Assembly: GCA_963682055.1 (NCBI GenBank)
Contig: OY821745.1
Span: forward strand, 27,091,342 to 27,155,341
From: Primula veris
Lineage: Eukaryota; Streptophyta; Magnoliopsida; Ericales; Primulaceae
Direction: 5' to 3'
Length of the DNA stretch: 64,000 nucleotides
Part shown: positions 46,759 through 57,800 of the stretch, piece by piece
How the letters are laid out: each line of letters begins with the position of its first letter
How positions within the stretch are numbered: the stretch's first letter is position 1
Notes under the pieces: generated by a model
The model's database searches: none
What the model saw: only the letters and a program-made list of their open reading frames with translations
What the model was told of the DNA's origin: nothing
Made by a program: the position numbers and the translations under genes

Positions 46759-48807
46759 CTACTGGTAGTACTTCCTTAGGTTGTTGACGTTCCAAGGTCG
46801 GTCCACCGGGACGTCGTTGGGAAGACGACCCAACAGGTAGGCCCCGTTCCCTATTGCACCGAGGATTCGATAGGGGCCTTCCCAATTGGGGCCTAGCTTG
46901 CCGTCGGACTTTACCCTGGTGTTGTTGTTTACTTTTCGTAGCACGAGGTCTTCGTCTTGGAAACGTCTGGAGTTCACTCTTTTGTTATAGGAACGCCCCA
47001 GCTCGTTTTTATATTCGGCGTTACGGATGGCCGCAACCTCCCTTCTTTCTTCGGCATAGTCTAGCTCGAGCCCCATCATCTTTTCGTTCAGCCCGTTTTC
47101 TACCATGTCCGTCCTCAGAGAAGGAAGCCCGATTTCTAACGGTATGATGGCCTCCATTCCGTAAGTGAGGCTATAGGGTGTCTGTTGAGTGCCCCGTCTT
47201 CTCGTCGTTCGGTAGGCCCATAGGACGTGATGCAGTTCTGCGGCCCATCGTCCTTTGGACTCGTCTAGCCTCTTTTTGATTCCGTCGAGCACGGTCTTGT
47301 TTGATACCTCGGCTTGTCCGTTGCATTGGGGGTACGACGGGGTCGAATAGTAATTTTTGATGTGATACTTTGCATACATCGCTTTTAATTTGACCCCGGT
47401 GAACTGTCCCCCATTGTCCATGACGATTGAGTAGGGGATTCCAAATCTGGTGATCACGTCTCTCCAGAGGAAACGTATCACCTCGGCCTCTGTGATTTTC
47501 GCTAAGGCCACGGCCTCTACCCACTTTGAGAAGTAATCGGTGACCATGAGGAGGAACTTTTTCCCCCCCGGGGCCACGGGGAATGGTCCGACGATATCCA
47601 TGCCCCACTGTGCAAAGGGCCAGGGTGAGGTCACGCTGCTCATTTTCTGCGCCGGGGCACGGGGTATGGGAGCGTACTTCTGACACTTCTCACACCTAAG
47701 TACGAAGGCTTTGGCGTCCTTCTGCATGAGGGGCCACCAATATCCGTGGGTCAAGGCTCGGTTGGCCAGCGACCTGCCCCCGGTATGGCTCCCACACGTT
47801 CCTTCGTGAATTTCCTCCATGACACTTATTACTATGTCGGGATGGACGCAGAGTAAGTAGGGGCCAGAGAACGACCTTTTATAGAGCTTTTCGTTGGGAG
47901 CTACCCAGAATCCCAGTGCCGTTCTTTTTATTTTCTCGGCCTCTTTCTTGTCATTGGGAAGATCACCGGAGCGATGGTATTCGATTATGGGGTCCATCCA
48001 GCTCGGCTCCGGCGGGAGGTCAGTCACCATGTTAATTGTTGCCTTAGCCTCGATGCTAGGCGAAGGGACGTATTCTATGGTGATGATTCTCTCTTTTTTA
48101 TCACTCATGGCCGAGGCTAGGGTTGCTAGTGCATCGGCGTGGGTGTTCTCGTTTCTGTTGATGTTGACGATTTCTTGACATTCGAAGCTTTGGAGTATTC
48201 CGGAAGCGATGGCTACGTAGCTTGCCATTCTGTCGTCCTTCGTTTGAAACTCACCACTAATCTGGCTGCTGACTAATTGAGAGTCCGTGTGCACCAGTAT
48301 CTTCTTGATTCCGAGGCTTCGGGCCATTTTTAAGCCAGCGATCACGGTCTCATATTCGACCTCGTTATTGGTGGCTCGGAAGCCAAGTTGGATTGACTTC
48401 TCGATCACATCCCCTTGGGGAGATCGGAGCACGACGCCGAGGCCGGACCCTTTCTTATTGGCGGCTCCATCCGCGTGCAAGGTCCAGGTCTCGGGGGCAC
48501 AACCTGTGATGTCGGGGCATTGGGTCGTCCCAGTGAATTCTGCCACGAAGTCGACCAGGGCCTGTCCTTTGACGGACGTTCGTGGCGCATAGCGGATGTC
48601 GTAGGCATTCAACTGGCAGGCCCACTTCATCATTCGTCGAGAGAGATCCCCCTTTTGGAGTATTTCTCGTACAGGCTGATCAGTATAGACCACAATGCTG
48701 TGTGCCGAGAAGTAGTGAGCAAGTTTTCGTGAGGCCACGACGAGGGCTAGGACGAGTTTTTCCAAAGGCATATACCTAGCCTCGGCATCGAGGAGAGTTT
48801 TGCTCAT
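46759..48807 (-). pseudogene. E2 RNase H, second (archaeal-type) RNase H and integrase
   Basis: 682 codons, the 3' end of pol. First the retroviral-type RNase H remainder (RYMPLEKLVLALVVASRKL, VVYTDQPV). From about residue 105 a second RNase H with its acidic residues (HADGAANKKGSG, NEVEYETVIAGLKMA, VHTDSQLV, THADALA), found only in Tat-lineage plant elements. Integrase follows: HHCC zinc finger (H..H, CEKCQ), DD35E core (WGMDIVGPF, IVMDNGGQFTG, GQAEVSNKTV), and a C-terminal domain ending VNNLRKYYQ. This segment is intact; it is a pseudogene only because of stops upstream. Confidence 0.92.
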
Positions 48808-48837
48808 GTAATAGATAGGCCTTTGCTCCCTGTCGAG

Positions 48838-49176
48838 TTACTTGATGAGGACGGCGCTGACGGCTATCTCAGACACGGCCAGGTATAGGGTAAGGACATC
48901 GCCTGGGTCCGGCTTGGTCAGAAGGGGCGGACTTCCGAGGTAGTCCGCCAGCTCGGTGAACGAACGCCAGCATTCATCGGTCCATTCGAATTTCTTCTGA
49001 GCCTTTAAGGCCGTAAAGAACGGCTTGCATCGGTCCCCGAACCGGGCAATAAATCGGTTGAGGGCGGCGGCCATCCCGGCTAGCTTTTGTATGTCCTTTC
49101 TCTTTTCAGGTGTTTTCAAATTCTTCAAGGCAGAGATCTGGGACGGGTTCGCTTCTATGCCGCGGTGGGTCACCAT
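48838..49176 (-). pseudogene. E2 RT thumb and start of RNase H
   Basis: 112 codons, same frame. RGIEANPSQISALKNL, MAAALNRFIARFGDRC and the RNase H entry GDVLTLYLAVSEIAVSAVL. Stops at TAA 48838-48840; the frame then reads LDREQRPIYYMSKTL into the next segment. Confidence 0.85.
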
Positions 49177-49245
49177 GAACCCTAGGAATTTGCCGGCACC
49201 TACCCCGAAGGCACACTTAGAGGCGTTCAGCTTCAGGTCATGCCT

Positions 49246-49782
49246 TCATATTGTTTCAAACACCTCTCTCAGGTCGGATAGGTGGTCCTCCTCCTGGGTG
49301 CTTTTTACCACCATGTCGTCGATATAGACTTCCATGGTTCGGCCTATGTTCTTAGAGAATATCTTGGTGACCATTCTCTGATAGGTCGCCCCGGCGTTCT
49401 TGAGTCCAAAGGGCATCACTTTGTAGCAGTAATTTCCTCTTGGGGTGATGAAGGCAGTTTTTTCTTGGTCGGCCTCCGACATAGGTATTTGATGGTAGCC
49501 GGAGCAGGCATCCAGGAAGCTCATTCTGGCGGCCCCGGCCGTAGAGTCCACTATTTGATCGATTTTGGGCAAGGGGAAAGGATCTTTGGGACAGGCCCGG
49601 TTGAGGCTCGTGTAATCGATGCACACCCTCAGCTTTCCGTTCTTTTTGGGGACCACTACGGGGTTAGCGAGCCATCTGGGGTAATAAATCTCCATGATGG
49701 CTCCGGCCAGCAGAAGCTTCTCTACTTCCTCGTTTATGGCATCGGCATGCTCGGGACTGACACGGTGCCCCTTTTGCATCAC
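49246..49782 (-). pseudogene. E2 reverse transcriptase fingers and palm
   Basis: 178 codons with VPKKNGKLRVCIDYTSLN, FPLPKIDQIVDST, SFLDACSGYHQIPM, FGLKNAGATYQRMV and catalytic YIDDMVVKS. Ends at TGA 49246-49248, likely a CGA-to-TGA change (FETI-R-RHDLKLN expected). Confidence 0.9.
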
Positions 49783-49809
49783 GGGCTTGGCACCCAGGTT
49801 GACGTTTAA

Positions 49810-51618
49810 TTAATGGCAGACGAGGTCGGAACTGATGCCTGGCATCTCGCTTGGACCCCATGCAAAATTATCGAGGTATTGAAGCAGGAGTTTGACGAGG
49901 TCGGTGACCTCGGGCTTGCTCAGCTTTGCCCCCACCATAAAGAAGTGGTCCTGATTGAACCCCGGGATCTGGATCTTCAGCAACCCTTCCTCCACTTTGT
50001 CTTCGGCCTCTGGCCCCATCTTTTTATTTAGTTCCCTCAGCAGCTTAGGGTCCTCTGCCTTAATGTTCATGGCGCTTTGGACCGGCACCGCCTTCTCGCC
50101 GGAATACACAGCCATGGCGCAGCTACGTGAGACTTTCTGATTTCCTGAAATGGTTTCCACGCCAGAATCAGTTGGGTACTTAACCTTCTGATGTAGGGTG
50201 GAGGAGACTCCATCTATTCCATGAAGCCACGTGCGCCCCAATATCACGTTGTAAACGGAGGGGACGTTCACCACCGTGAACTCCACGCCCATAACTTTCG
50301 TACCCGTTTTCACGGGCAAGGTTATGTTTCCTCTGGGCTGGACCGCCTCAGAGTTGAATCCGTACAGGGGAGGGACGTCGGTTTCCAACTGTTCTTCTTT
50401 GAGTCCCATCTTCTGGAAGAGGTCTCCAAAGAGTATGTTGACCGACGCCCCTTGATCAACGAGGATCCGTCCTACAGCGCAATGGCCTATCTGGGCCGAG
50501 ATAACAAGGGCATCAGTATGGGGCACGTCCACCCCCACCAGGTCGAAGTCAGTGAAGCTCGCGTCTGGTTTGGCGTCGCGCTTGTATTTTTTCTGGGGGC
50601 TTGAGCTTCCTGCGAGGCAGACGTGCTGCTTCATCGCTGCCTCCCGAGCTGAGGTTCTTTCAGCCCCATTCGGGTTTGGCCTCTTCGGTCCTGAGTGAAT
50701 GACATGACAGATCATGACCGGTGGGGGTAGGTCTCGCTGCCTCTCATCAACCCCTCCTCCGTCCCCTCGTGACTTGACGTATTTATCCATCAGGCCATCT
50801 CGGACCCATCCCTCGAGCCGGGCCTTCAGGCCGTGACACTCGTTGGTATGGTGGCCGCGACCTCTCTGATACTCACAGATTTTGTCGTTAAGCCCGGGAG
50901 CCGGCTCATTCCGTAGGGGAAGGGGCCAGGAGAAGAAAGGCTCATTCTCTATCTTGTTAAGAAGGTCGACGAGTGGGAGGCGAAAGGTGGTGGAATAGGC
51001 ATTGCCCGAACCCGAGGCTAGAGGGGTTTGATGTCTCGGTCGGGGGTCCTCTTTTCTTCTTTTAGGGGCCGGTTGCGGATTCCTTCCCGTTCGTGGCCGA
51101 TCCAACCTTTCCGCCACGGGCCGGTTTCTTCGAGGGCTCAGCGTGACGGACCTATCCCTTGGCTGGTCGATATGGGCTACAGAACGTGTTGCCCCAGTAG
51201 ACCTCATGTCCTTCTCGATGTCGATATGCTGTTTTATGAGGGACCTGAGTTGAGGGACAGAGTTAGGGGGGGTCGCGATCATCTCGTTTCGGATCCTGCT
51301 CCCAACTACCATGTTTTGCCTGAAGGCAGCTATGGCGGTGGAGTCGGGGCAGTCCGTGCATTCTGCATGGTTCAGCCAAAACCGACTATCATAATTCTCG
51401 AGGGTCTCTTTAAATTGGACCCTCACTTGATAGAGTTGCTCCGGTTGGGCAGCTCTCTCTTTCAAGTTTATGAACCGGTGTGCGAAGTCATAAGCTAGGT
51501 CGTCCCAACAGTGGATGGAGTTGACGGGCAGGGACTGGAACCACTTACTAGAGAGCCTTCCCAGGCTGGCGAGAAAGCACCTGCACATTAATTGGTCAAG
51601 GTGTGACCAATGGTTCAT
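49810..51618 (-). pseudogene. E2 gag, protease and linker
   Basis: 602 codons. Gag core (CFLASLGRLSSKWFQSLPV, FINLKERAAQPEQLYQ), knuckle-like CEYQRGRGHHTNEC, protease VDQGASVNILF, and a linker to RT (QDHFFMVGAKL). Ends at TAA 49810-49812 where E1 has CAA. Same frame as the RT segment, so gag and pol form one polyprotein. Confidence 0.9.
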
Positions 51619-51980
51619 CTGGTATCGATAGTGTCGGAGATGAGCCTCCGGATCAGAGTCCGCGTTGAAGGTCTGGAGGATAGGGGCAATGAAGTTTCGG
51701 GGGGGAGTACTGTATTCAATTTCGTCCGAGAACGGGGTGCTACGGGTCGAGGCTACGATTTTCAGTGTTGCTTCACCGGCTGCATCGTGCCGACCATGGC
51801 GGCCTCGCCTTCGCGTTCGAGGAGGCTTATCAGTTCGGGCATGACTAGATTCCGGCCGTGAGTCCCGACTGTCTTCCTGCCAGCGGAGCCGAGAATGTAT
51901 ACTCCGCTCGTTATCGTGGCGAGAATTTCCTTCTTGGGAATGCTCCGACTCCGCACCCCTAGTTGGCTCTCTGTGAGTCT

Positions 51981-52325
51981 CTAGGGGGGTCGTCGGAGGG
52001 GTCCCAACCTGGACATCACGCTTTTAACGGGGACAGGGACCGATTTGTCTTGGCTCGCGCCTTGAACGGGCTCGGGTTCCGGCGCCATCAGCGAGACTAT
52101 TAAGGCCTTATGGGCCGCAAGAGCGACGAGCTCTTTTTGATGGATATCGAGCATCATCTCTGTTAGCTCGGCCCGCGATCGGGGTGCGGGAGCTGTTGCG
52201 ATCAAAGGAGCGGGCTCCCTAGTAGATGCGGTTCTAGGGGTCTCATCAAAAGAAAGCGTCCTCGGCATCCCAAGAACGGGGGGAGGTCGAGACGATGGGG
52301 TGTCGAATCGGTTATTGCCAGACAT
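51981..52325 (-). pseudogene. E2 gag, N-terminal part
   Basis: From MSGNNRFDTPSS at 52325; the frame also reads upstream through the PBS into the LTR, but that is not coding in this family. Ends at 51981 because a G run near 51983-51988 has six G where E1 has seven, a one-base deletion. Confidence 0.82.
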
Positions 52326-52368
52326 GTTTTCTTTAGGTTCCGGTGTCGAAGCTAACGCGTTCTTCACT

Positions 52369-52386
52369 TTCCCACAGACGGCGCCA
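52369..52386 (-). other. Primer binding site of E2
   Basis: TGGCGCCGTCTGTGGGAA on the minus strand, identical to that of E1; probably tRNA-Asp. Confidence 0.75.
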
Positions 52387-52388
52387 AT

Positions 52389-53082
52389 TGGCGAGCCTGA
52401 TTTTCTTCCCAGGCTCGGCTTAATCAATTCGCGTCGGCTCCGATCTTCCGAGGTATCCGAAGTGGGCTATGTCGGCTACGGTGACGAGGTGATCTTCGTG
52501 CCTGCGCAAGAAAACGAATAGGGGCCCGGGGTTGGTACCAGGTTTTCCCTCTCCAACGATCAAGTCAGTATCGGTGTTAACTGAAAGTAAGAATATAATT
52601 AAGGGTGAGGGACCGGGCCGGTTACAAGTCGTGGTATCGGATGGAACAGGCAGTGTTCTGGGGGTCCGGGTTGTTTAAGCTTTATCTCTCCTCTCTGTAT
52701 TTGTGCGTCCCCTCCTAAGTGGTATTAGTGGGGGTATTTATAGTGTGATCAGAGGTGTATTAGCCCTTGGATCACTGTACTGTAAGATGCTGATCCAACG
52801 GCGTTAGATCATTTATGACTCTGACAAGAGTACTGTCCTCTACCGGGGCCCACAGGGAGGTGGCCTGTGATTGGGCCACGTCGATGAAACGCCAGGAGGG
52901 TCCCCCAGGGGAGCAGCAGCATTAATTGGAGAAGCGTACTCAACACGCTTCTTTGGGCCGGCCTAGGTTCAGCCCGGTCTATCAAGGTCCGGGGTGATAC
53001 GACATCCACTATGTAGGGCCCGGTTTGTCTGTTTTCGTGCTGGTATCGGTCCGGACGAGGGGATGCTGACATTCCCTCGCCA
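52389..53082 (-). repeat. 5' LTR of E2
   Basis: 694 bp. Minus-strand TATAAATA at 52735-52742 is the likely promoter for the genomic RNA. Confidence 0.97.
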
Positions 53083-53250
53083 GCGCCTAAAGTTTTTGAG
53101 GAGAAGTTAGGTGGTAGTGATTGTTCAGGTTTATATGATACTCATCCTACGGGGGGAAAAAGGGCAGATAAGCTGAGGAAACCTAAAGTGATGGCGAAAG
53201 CAATAGAGATCTACAAAGAAGCAAAACTTTGCCCTTTTAAGTGTTGTTGA

Positions 53251-54824
53251 AGGCTCGCGTACTTGAGCTCCGTGAACCTTAGTTTCTTACAGTGGTTGGT
53301 TATTTTAAGGCTTTGTAATTATTTTTTTCCTAATAGGTTATATTCTACTATACTAACAGATTTATTCTTCCTCTCGTTTGTTAAGAATTATTTGAAACAA
53401 TCCTTGTTATAAAGCTTAGTGTGCAAGTTGTGCTGTTTCCAAGTCTGGATTTTGTTGCTAATCTTTGTTTACAATCACTGATATTGATATTGTTCACATA
53501 TATACGTGTGCCTGCAGCCAACTGATGCTTTCATCTTGTACATGCCTTACACTTGGTCAATTACCATCATAATCCAAAGTTTATAGACCAACTAGGACAT
53601 TTCCAAAGTTCATGGCAATACATAATTCTAAGCGCATATTTGTTCACATATAAACTTTCACGGTTTCACCTACACTACAACAGGTTCTTAAGCAAAATCA
53701 CACCAGAGCTAGATGATGATTGAATTGGAAACAACAAATAAAATTACCATTGAACGTTTACTACTTGATGTTCGTGTTTCACACTTTATATTGCTCATGG
53801 TGTAACTCAGCATATAACAGACCATTTGATGAGAGGTCTGTCTACTTACATCCTCAAGGTGCTTTTTCATGTGAAACATCCTGAATTTTGGTAAAAACGA
53901 TTTTCTCTTTACCTAAGTCGGATGTACTTTTTCGCTACATTATTCTTCTCTTTACTACATTTTAGTTTTCTAAATCCCTTCAGTGTTTTTCTTAATGCTC
54001 CTAAGGTAAATCCCTGAGGCTCCTGTAATAGAGATATACTAGCCACAAATCGCGAACTGATATGAGGTTTCCCAATTGTAGTGGTGCTAGATACTGTTTC
54101 TGTTTGGGTTAATGACATTCTTATCACGAAAAAACATGGATGCCTGCCTACTTAATGTTTTTATGTCATACATGCATACATACATACATATGCATGCATC
54201 AACTGGGTACAGTATGATCCTTTGGTGACCCGCGATTCTACTAGGCACGGGACCGTTCTCCCTTTACTCCCCAGATAAAGGTAGTAACAATGTTAAATCG
54301 AACCTAAAATTTTCATTGTACAAGTTTATACTTTATTTCCTTAGTTCGAGATAAGAATGGCTCGATAACTTAACACAAGGTGGTTTTAAGTTGGGTTCTT
54401 CTCATCCCATGTCTTGGTTGAAGCTAAACTGTGCCGCAGATCTGTTGTAGCTATTTAACTTGACAAATTTAAACTGTCCCTACCCTTTTGAAGCAGACTT
54501 GATTTGAAGATGAGTGTCAATTTCTTATGTACTCCCTCAATATGTCTAAGTTTTGTCTTCATTCGACCTTCCCTAAGTTAAAGCATTAACAGCTAAGGTA
54601 ATTTATCATTTTTTTTTAGCTCCAGTGAGTAACATGTTATATTTCCATGTCGTGGCTTTATAAAAGTACCAGCATAACGAAAACAAAAGCAAACGGATAC
54701 ATACACCGATCAAATTGATTACAAGAGAACTCAAGGCCACAAAAGGAAAACCAGGTGTTTTTCCTTCTCTAGCCACGGAGCCTGTGTCATTCTGAAAACT
54801 GTAAATATCAAATTGATAACATAC
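53251..54824. other. Spacer between OMA1 copy 3 and AUR3
   Basis: Holds the OMA1 exon-2 relic at 53790-53935; otherwise no gene recognised. Confidence 0.55.
53790..53935 (+). pseudogene. OMA1: OMA1-like relic, copy 4 (exon 2 only)
   Basis: ttgctcatggtgtaactcag through the splice-like tcggatgtactttttcgctac matches exon 2 of copy 3 and its donor region (ggtcatggcgtagctcaac, ccggaggtactttttcgctgc). The His of the zinc site survives but stops interrupt it. Confidence 0.7.
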
Positions 54825-57800
54825 TTAAAGAATCAGTTCGGAACATTTGCCTGATGGATCAGCATTCTGAATAATCCAGGGGTGTTCCATGATCTTCTGA
54901 AGGGATAGCCTTTTGGAAGAATCTTTGACAAGAAGCTGCAAGGTTTTTCAAGATAAAAATGTAGCACTAAAAAAGGGAGCACAAAACTGAGAAGAGTATT
55001 GGAAAATGCAGGCTAATCAATTTTTCAGTTTACTTGTACACACATCAACTAAAAGAAAGAGTATAAAGACTCTTACCAAGGAAATGAGATTTTTAGCTTC
55101 GTCGGAGACCTCAGGAGTAGAAGGGAAGCTGAGATCCACCTTCATTATCCTGTGTTCAAAACAAGGTGACTTCGTTATTCATCTGCTAAGCAAACAATAA
55201 TTATCCTTTACGACTCATTTGAGAGAGAGAGTATCCTAAATCACACCTTCGGAAGGTATCAGATTGCGACTCAGTCTCAAATGGAGGCATGCCATATAAA
55301 AACTCGTAAGACAAAATGCCCAAGGTCCAATTATCAACTGCACAGTCGTACTGTTTATTCTCCACGATCTCAGGAGCTAGATAATCAAGAGTCCCACACA
55401 TAGTTTGCCTCTTGTTTTTGCTTTGCACAGACCACCCAAAATCAGCAATCTTTAGACGACCCTGCCATTAAGAAAATTATTCCTGAAATTGGATTATTGA
55501 ATTTCTTAGTTTGGTTTTTTTCTGGTTATCACGTAAACAGAACTGGGAAACTCTATTGTAACTAATAAATACTAAAATATGCAACATCCAAGAGATGGAT
55601 GAAAAAAACAACTCATGGTTTTAAGACCATTACGGAAAAGCATTTTGCTAATTATTGGACTCTATGATATCAGTAACTGCTTGCAAGACAACGACAACTT
55701 GACATTTTTGAAAAGTTGAGATCTAATTCTAAGTGAAATGACCAGAAATAAAAATTATCTATTAACAATCTTGAAAGACTCAAAAGTACAATGCCTAATG
55801 GTCATAAGCTAGCTCAAGTAACTTTGGATTCAGGTATACCTTGTACTTAATCAAACAAACAAACAAAAATCTAAGTATGGAAGAAAATTAAGTACCTCAT
55901 GGTCAAGCAACAAATTTTCTGGCTTAATATCCCTGTGAATCACGTCGTTTCGGTGACAGTACGCCAGTGCTTGGGCGAGGCTCGCAATATACTATAAAGA
56001 GTTAAAATAAAATAAAAAAGGTGTCACATATGGAGTTTCGAAATTCCAGCATGCAACTAAACAAGAGATAAACAGAGAAATTAAAGATTATCTCCTTTTT
56101 GTTAACTTATACTGGCCATATACATACACTCTGGGATTAGGTGCAAAAGAAAACTGTTAAACAGACGTAAAACACAAAATAAACATAGACCTAATCAAAA
56201 TGGAGTGAATAAGATAATTTCCGCATAACCATTAAAACCATTTGCTTTTGTTTGCCCCTTCAATTATACAAACTCACTTTGAAAACTAATATTCAGAAAA
56301 GCTTCCAAAACAGTATAACACTATAACTCATTCGAACTAAAGAACAAACCCACTTTTAGCATTATCAGTACTTTTTGACAAATGTATCTTTACAGCTACG
56401 TCTTCGTAATTTAAGCTTAATTTTTTGCCTGTTTGGAAGAACATAAATTACATATTGTTCCAGGCTTGACTCGAAGTAAAATGCAAGTAAAAGCTACGTA
56501 TTTCATTATTCAGTTAAACGCAGTCATTTCTCAACTCCGCTACATATTAAGCCACGATTCTTATGCGAGATAGATAACTGCGGAAATTCATTTACAGCAT
56601 ACTAGTATCACCCTCTTAACTAAAGGACGCATTGGCTATTTATTGCTTCCATATTGTATCTGTCTGAGAAGTTGAATTGGTCTAAACTGAACGCATCAGA
56701 ATGTCAAAGACCATTACACATAAGTGACAGAACCTCAGTATAATTTAATAATGGAGTAGTGATTTGCACACAAAATCATGTATACATAGGACTTGTTTGC
56801 TTGCAGATTTTAAGCAAATAAGCTGGGTTTGATATTAGTTGGATTCATCCAGCTTAAAGCTTCTAGTTCTTTCAGGCAAAAAATCAGAAATCCTAAGGCT
56901 TAAGCTGGTCAAGGAAAAGCAGCCCACTTTTTAAACATAAAACAAAAGAACTGATCTAAAAAAAGCAACTAAGCAAGCTCATTGTTTAAATGGCAACCAC
57001 CTATGTACTACCTGCAAAAATACAGAATTGGCAACTAATAAAACAAAGTAATTGTTATCGACTCATCCCTATGTTAATGTCTAGCTCAGTATGACTAACA
57101 TAATAATTTCATGTATTTTTATAAATATAAGAAAGCACATTTGCGGATATGAAAAGAACCATATGTACACGTGAATAGAGAATAAAATACACAAATGAAA
57201 TGTCTCAAAATTACACAGTTAACACGCAAACTTACAAAACCGTCATTTTTACTCATTGCCATAAATGTACATTATACCCATTGATACATCATCAAATATA
57301 GACATGCATATATATATGAAGCGAGAAAGATACTTACAGTGGCTGCCTGTTTCTCATTTAAATGCCCAATCTTGCGAAGGAGACCATAAAACTCACCACC
57401 ATGAGCATACTCAAGAATGAGAAAAATTCGATCTGTATCATGGAACCACCCATGGAGCCTAAGGACGTTAGGATGGCAAAGAGCGCTCTGAATCTCCAAC
57501 TCTCTCTTCAACTGCCCGTTCAGCCTGTATTTCTCTATCTGCTTCTTGAATATCACCTTCAGGGCTATAACGTACTTCGTCTGTAACCAAATCGCCACGT
57601 TATCAGACCTAAAAACAATCAATTTGGACCTAGATGTATATGTATATTTGTTTGCATATACATATATAGATGTATGTACAGAGATAATTTCGTATAAATA
57701 AAATACCAAACCCTACTGTGTCAATATCTATATATCATTTAATAACTATATCTCTCTTTTCAACTGCCCATTCAGCCAATATTTCTCTATCTACTTCTTA

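Larger units (their letters stand above)
42011..53082 (-). mobile_element. E2: full-length Tat-type Ty3/gypsy retrotransposon
   Basis: Two 694-bp LTRs (42011-42704, 52389-53082), both TG...CA, flanked by the five-base duplication gcgcc (42006-42010, 53083-53087), inserted in exon 3 of OMA1 copy 3. I count about ten LTR mismatches by eye (1.4%). Minus-strand order: PBS, gag, protease, RT, RNase H, a second archaeal-type RNase H, integrase, a 77-bp tandem array, then a plus-strand antisense gene, PPT, 3' LTR. Dual RNase H, 3' array and antisense ORF are hallmarks of the Tat lineage (Ogre, Retand, Grande relatives). The polyprotein has one frameshift and three stops, so mobility now would need helper proteins. 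Confidence 0.97.
39330..53250 (+). pseudogene. OMA1: OMA1-like metalloprotease, copy 3, split by retrotransposon E2
   Basis: The only copy with its N-terminus. Exon 1 39330-40167, exon 2 41362-41495, exon 3 41939-42010 resuming at 53088-53250 after E2. The first 45 or so residues (MGVSYLKSKLPILIKFVAS, then basic and Ser/Phe-rich) look like a mitochondrial presequence; a membrane segment (AGLAIGCIVLFV), the HE/VGHGVAQH zinc site across intron 1 and EADYIG follow. Damage besides E2: an extra A near 39924 shifts the frame; in the original frame a TGA follows about 25 codons later; and TAC has become TAG just before the insertion. The gene was probably dead or dying when E2 arrived, though the order of events is not shown. 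Confidence 0.88.

Noticed and set aside
49282..49809. Plus-strand 175-codon ORF over E2 RT
   Set aside because: Complement shadow of the RT domain; the same shadow appears over E1 at 58-312.
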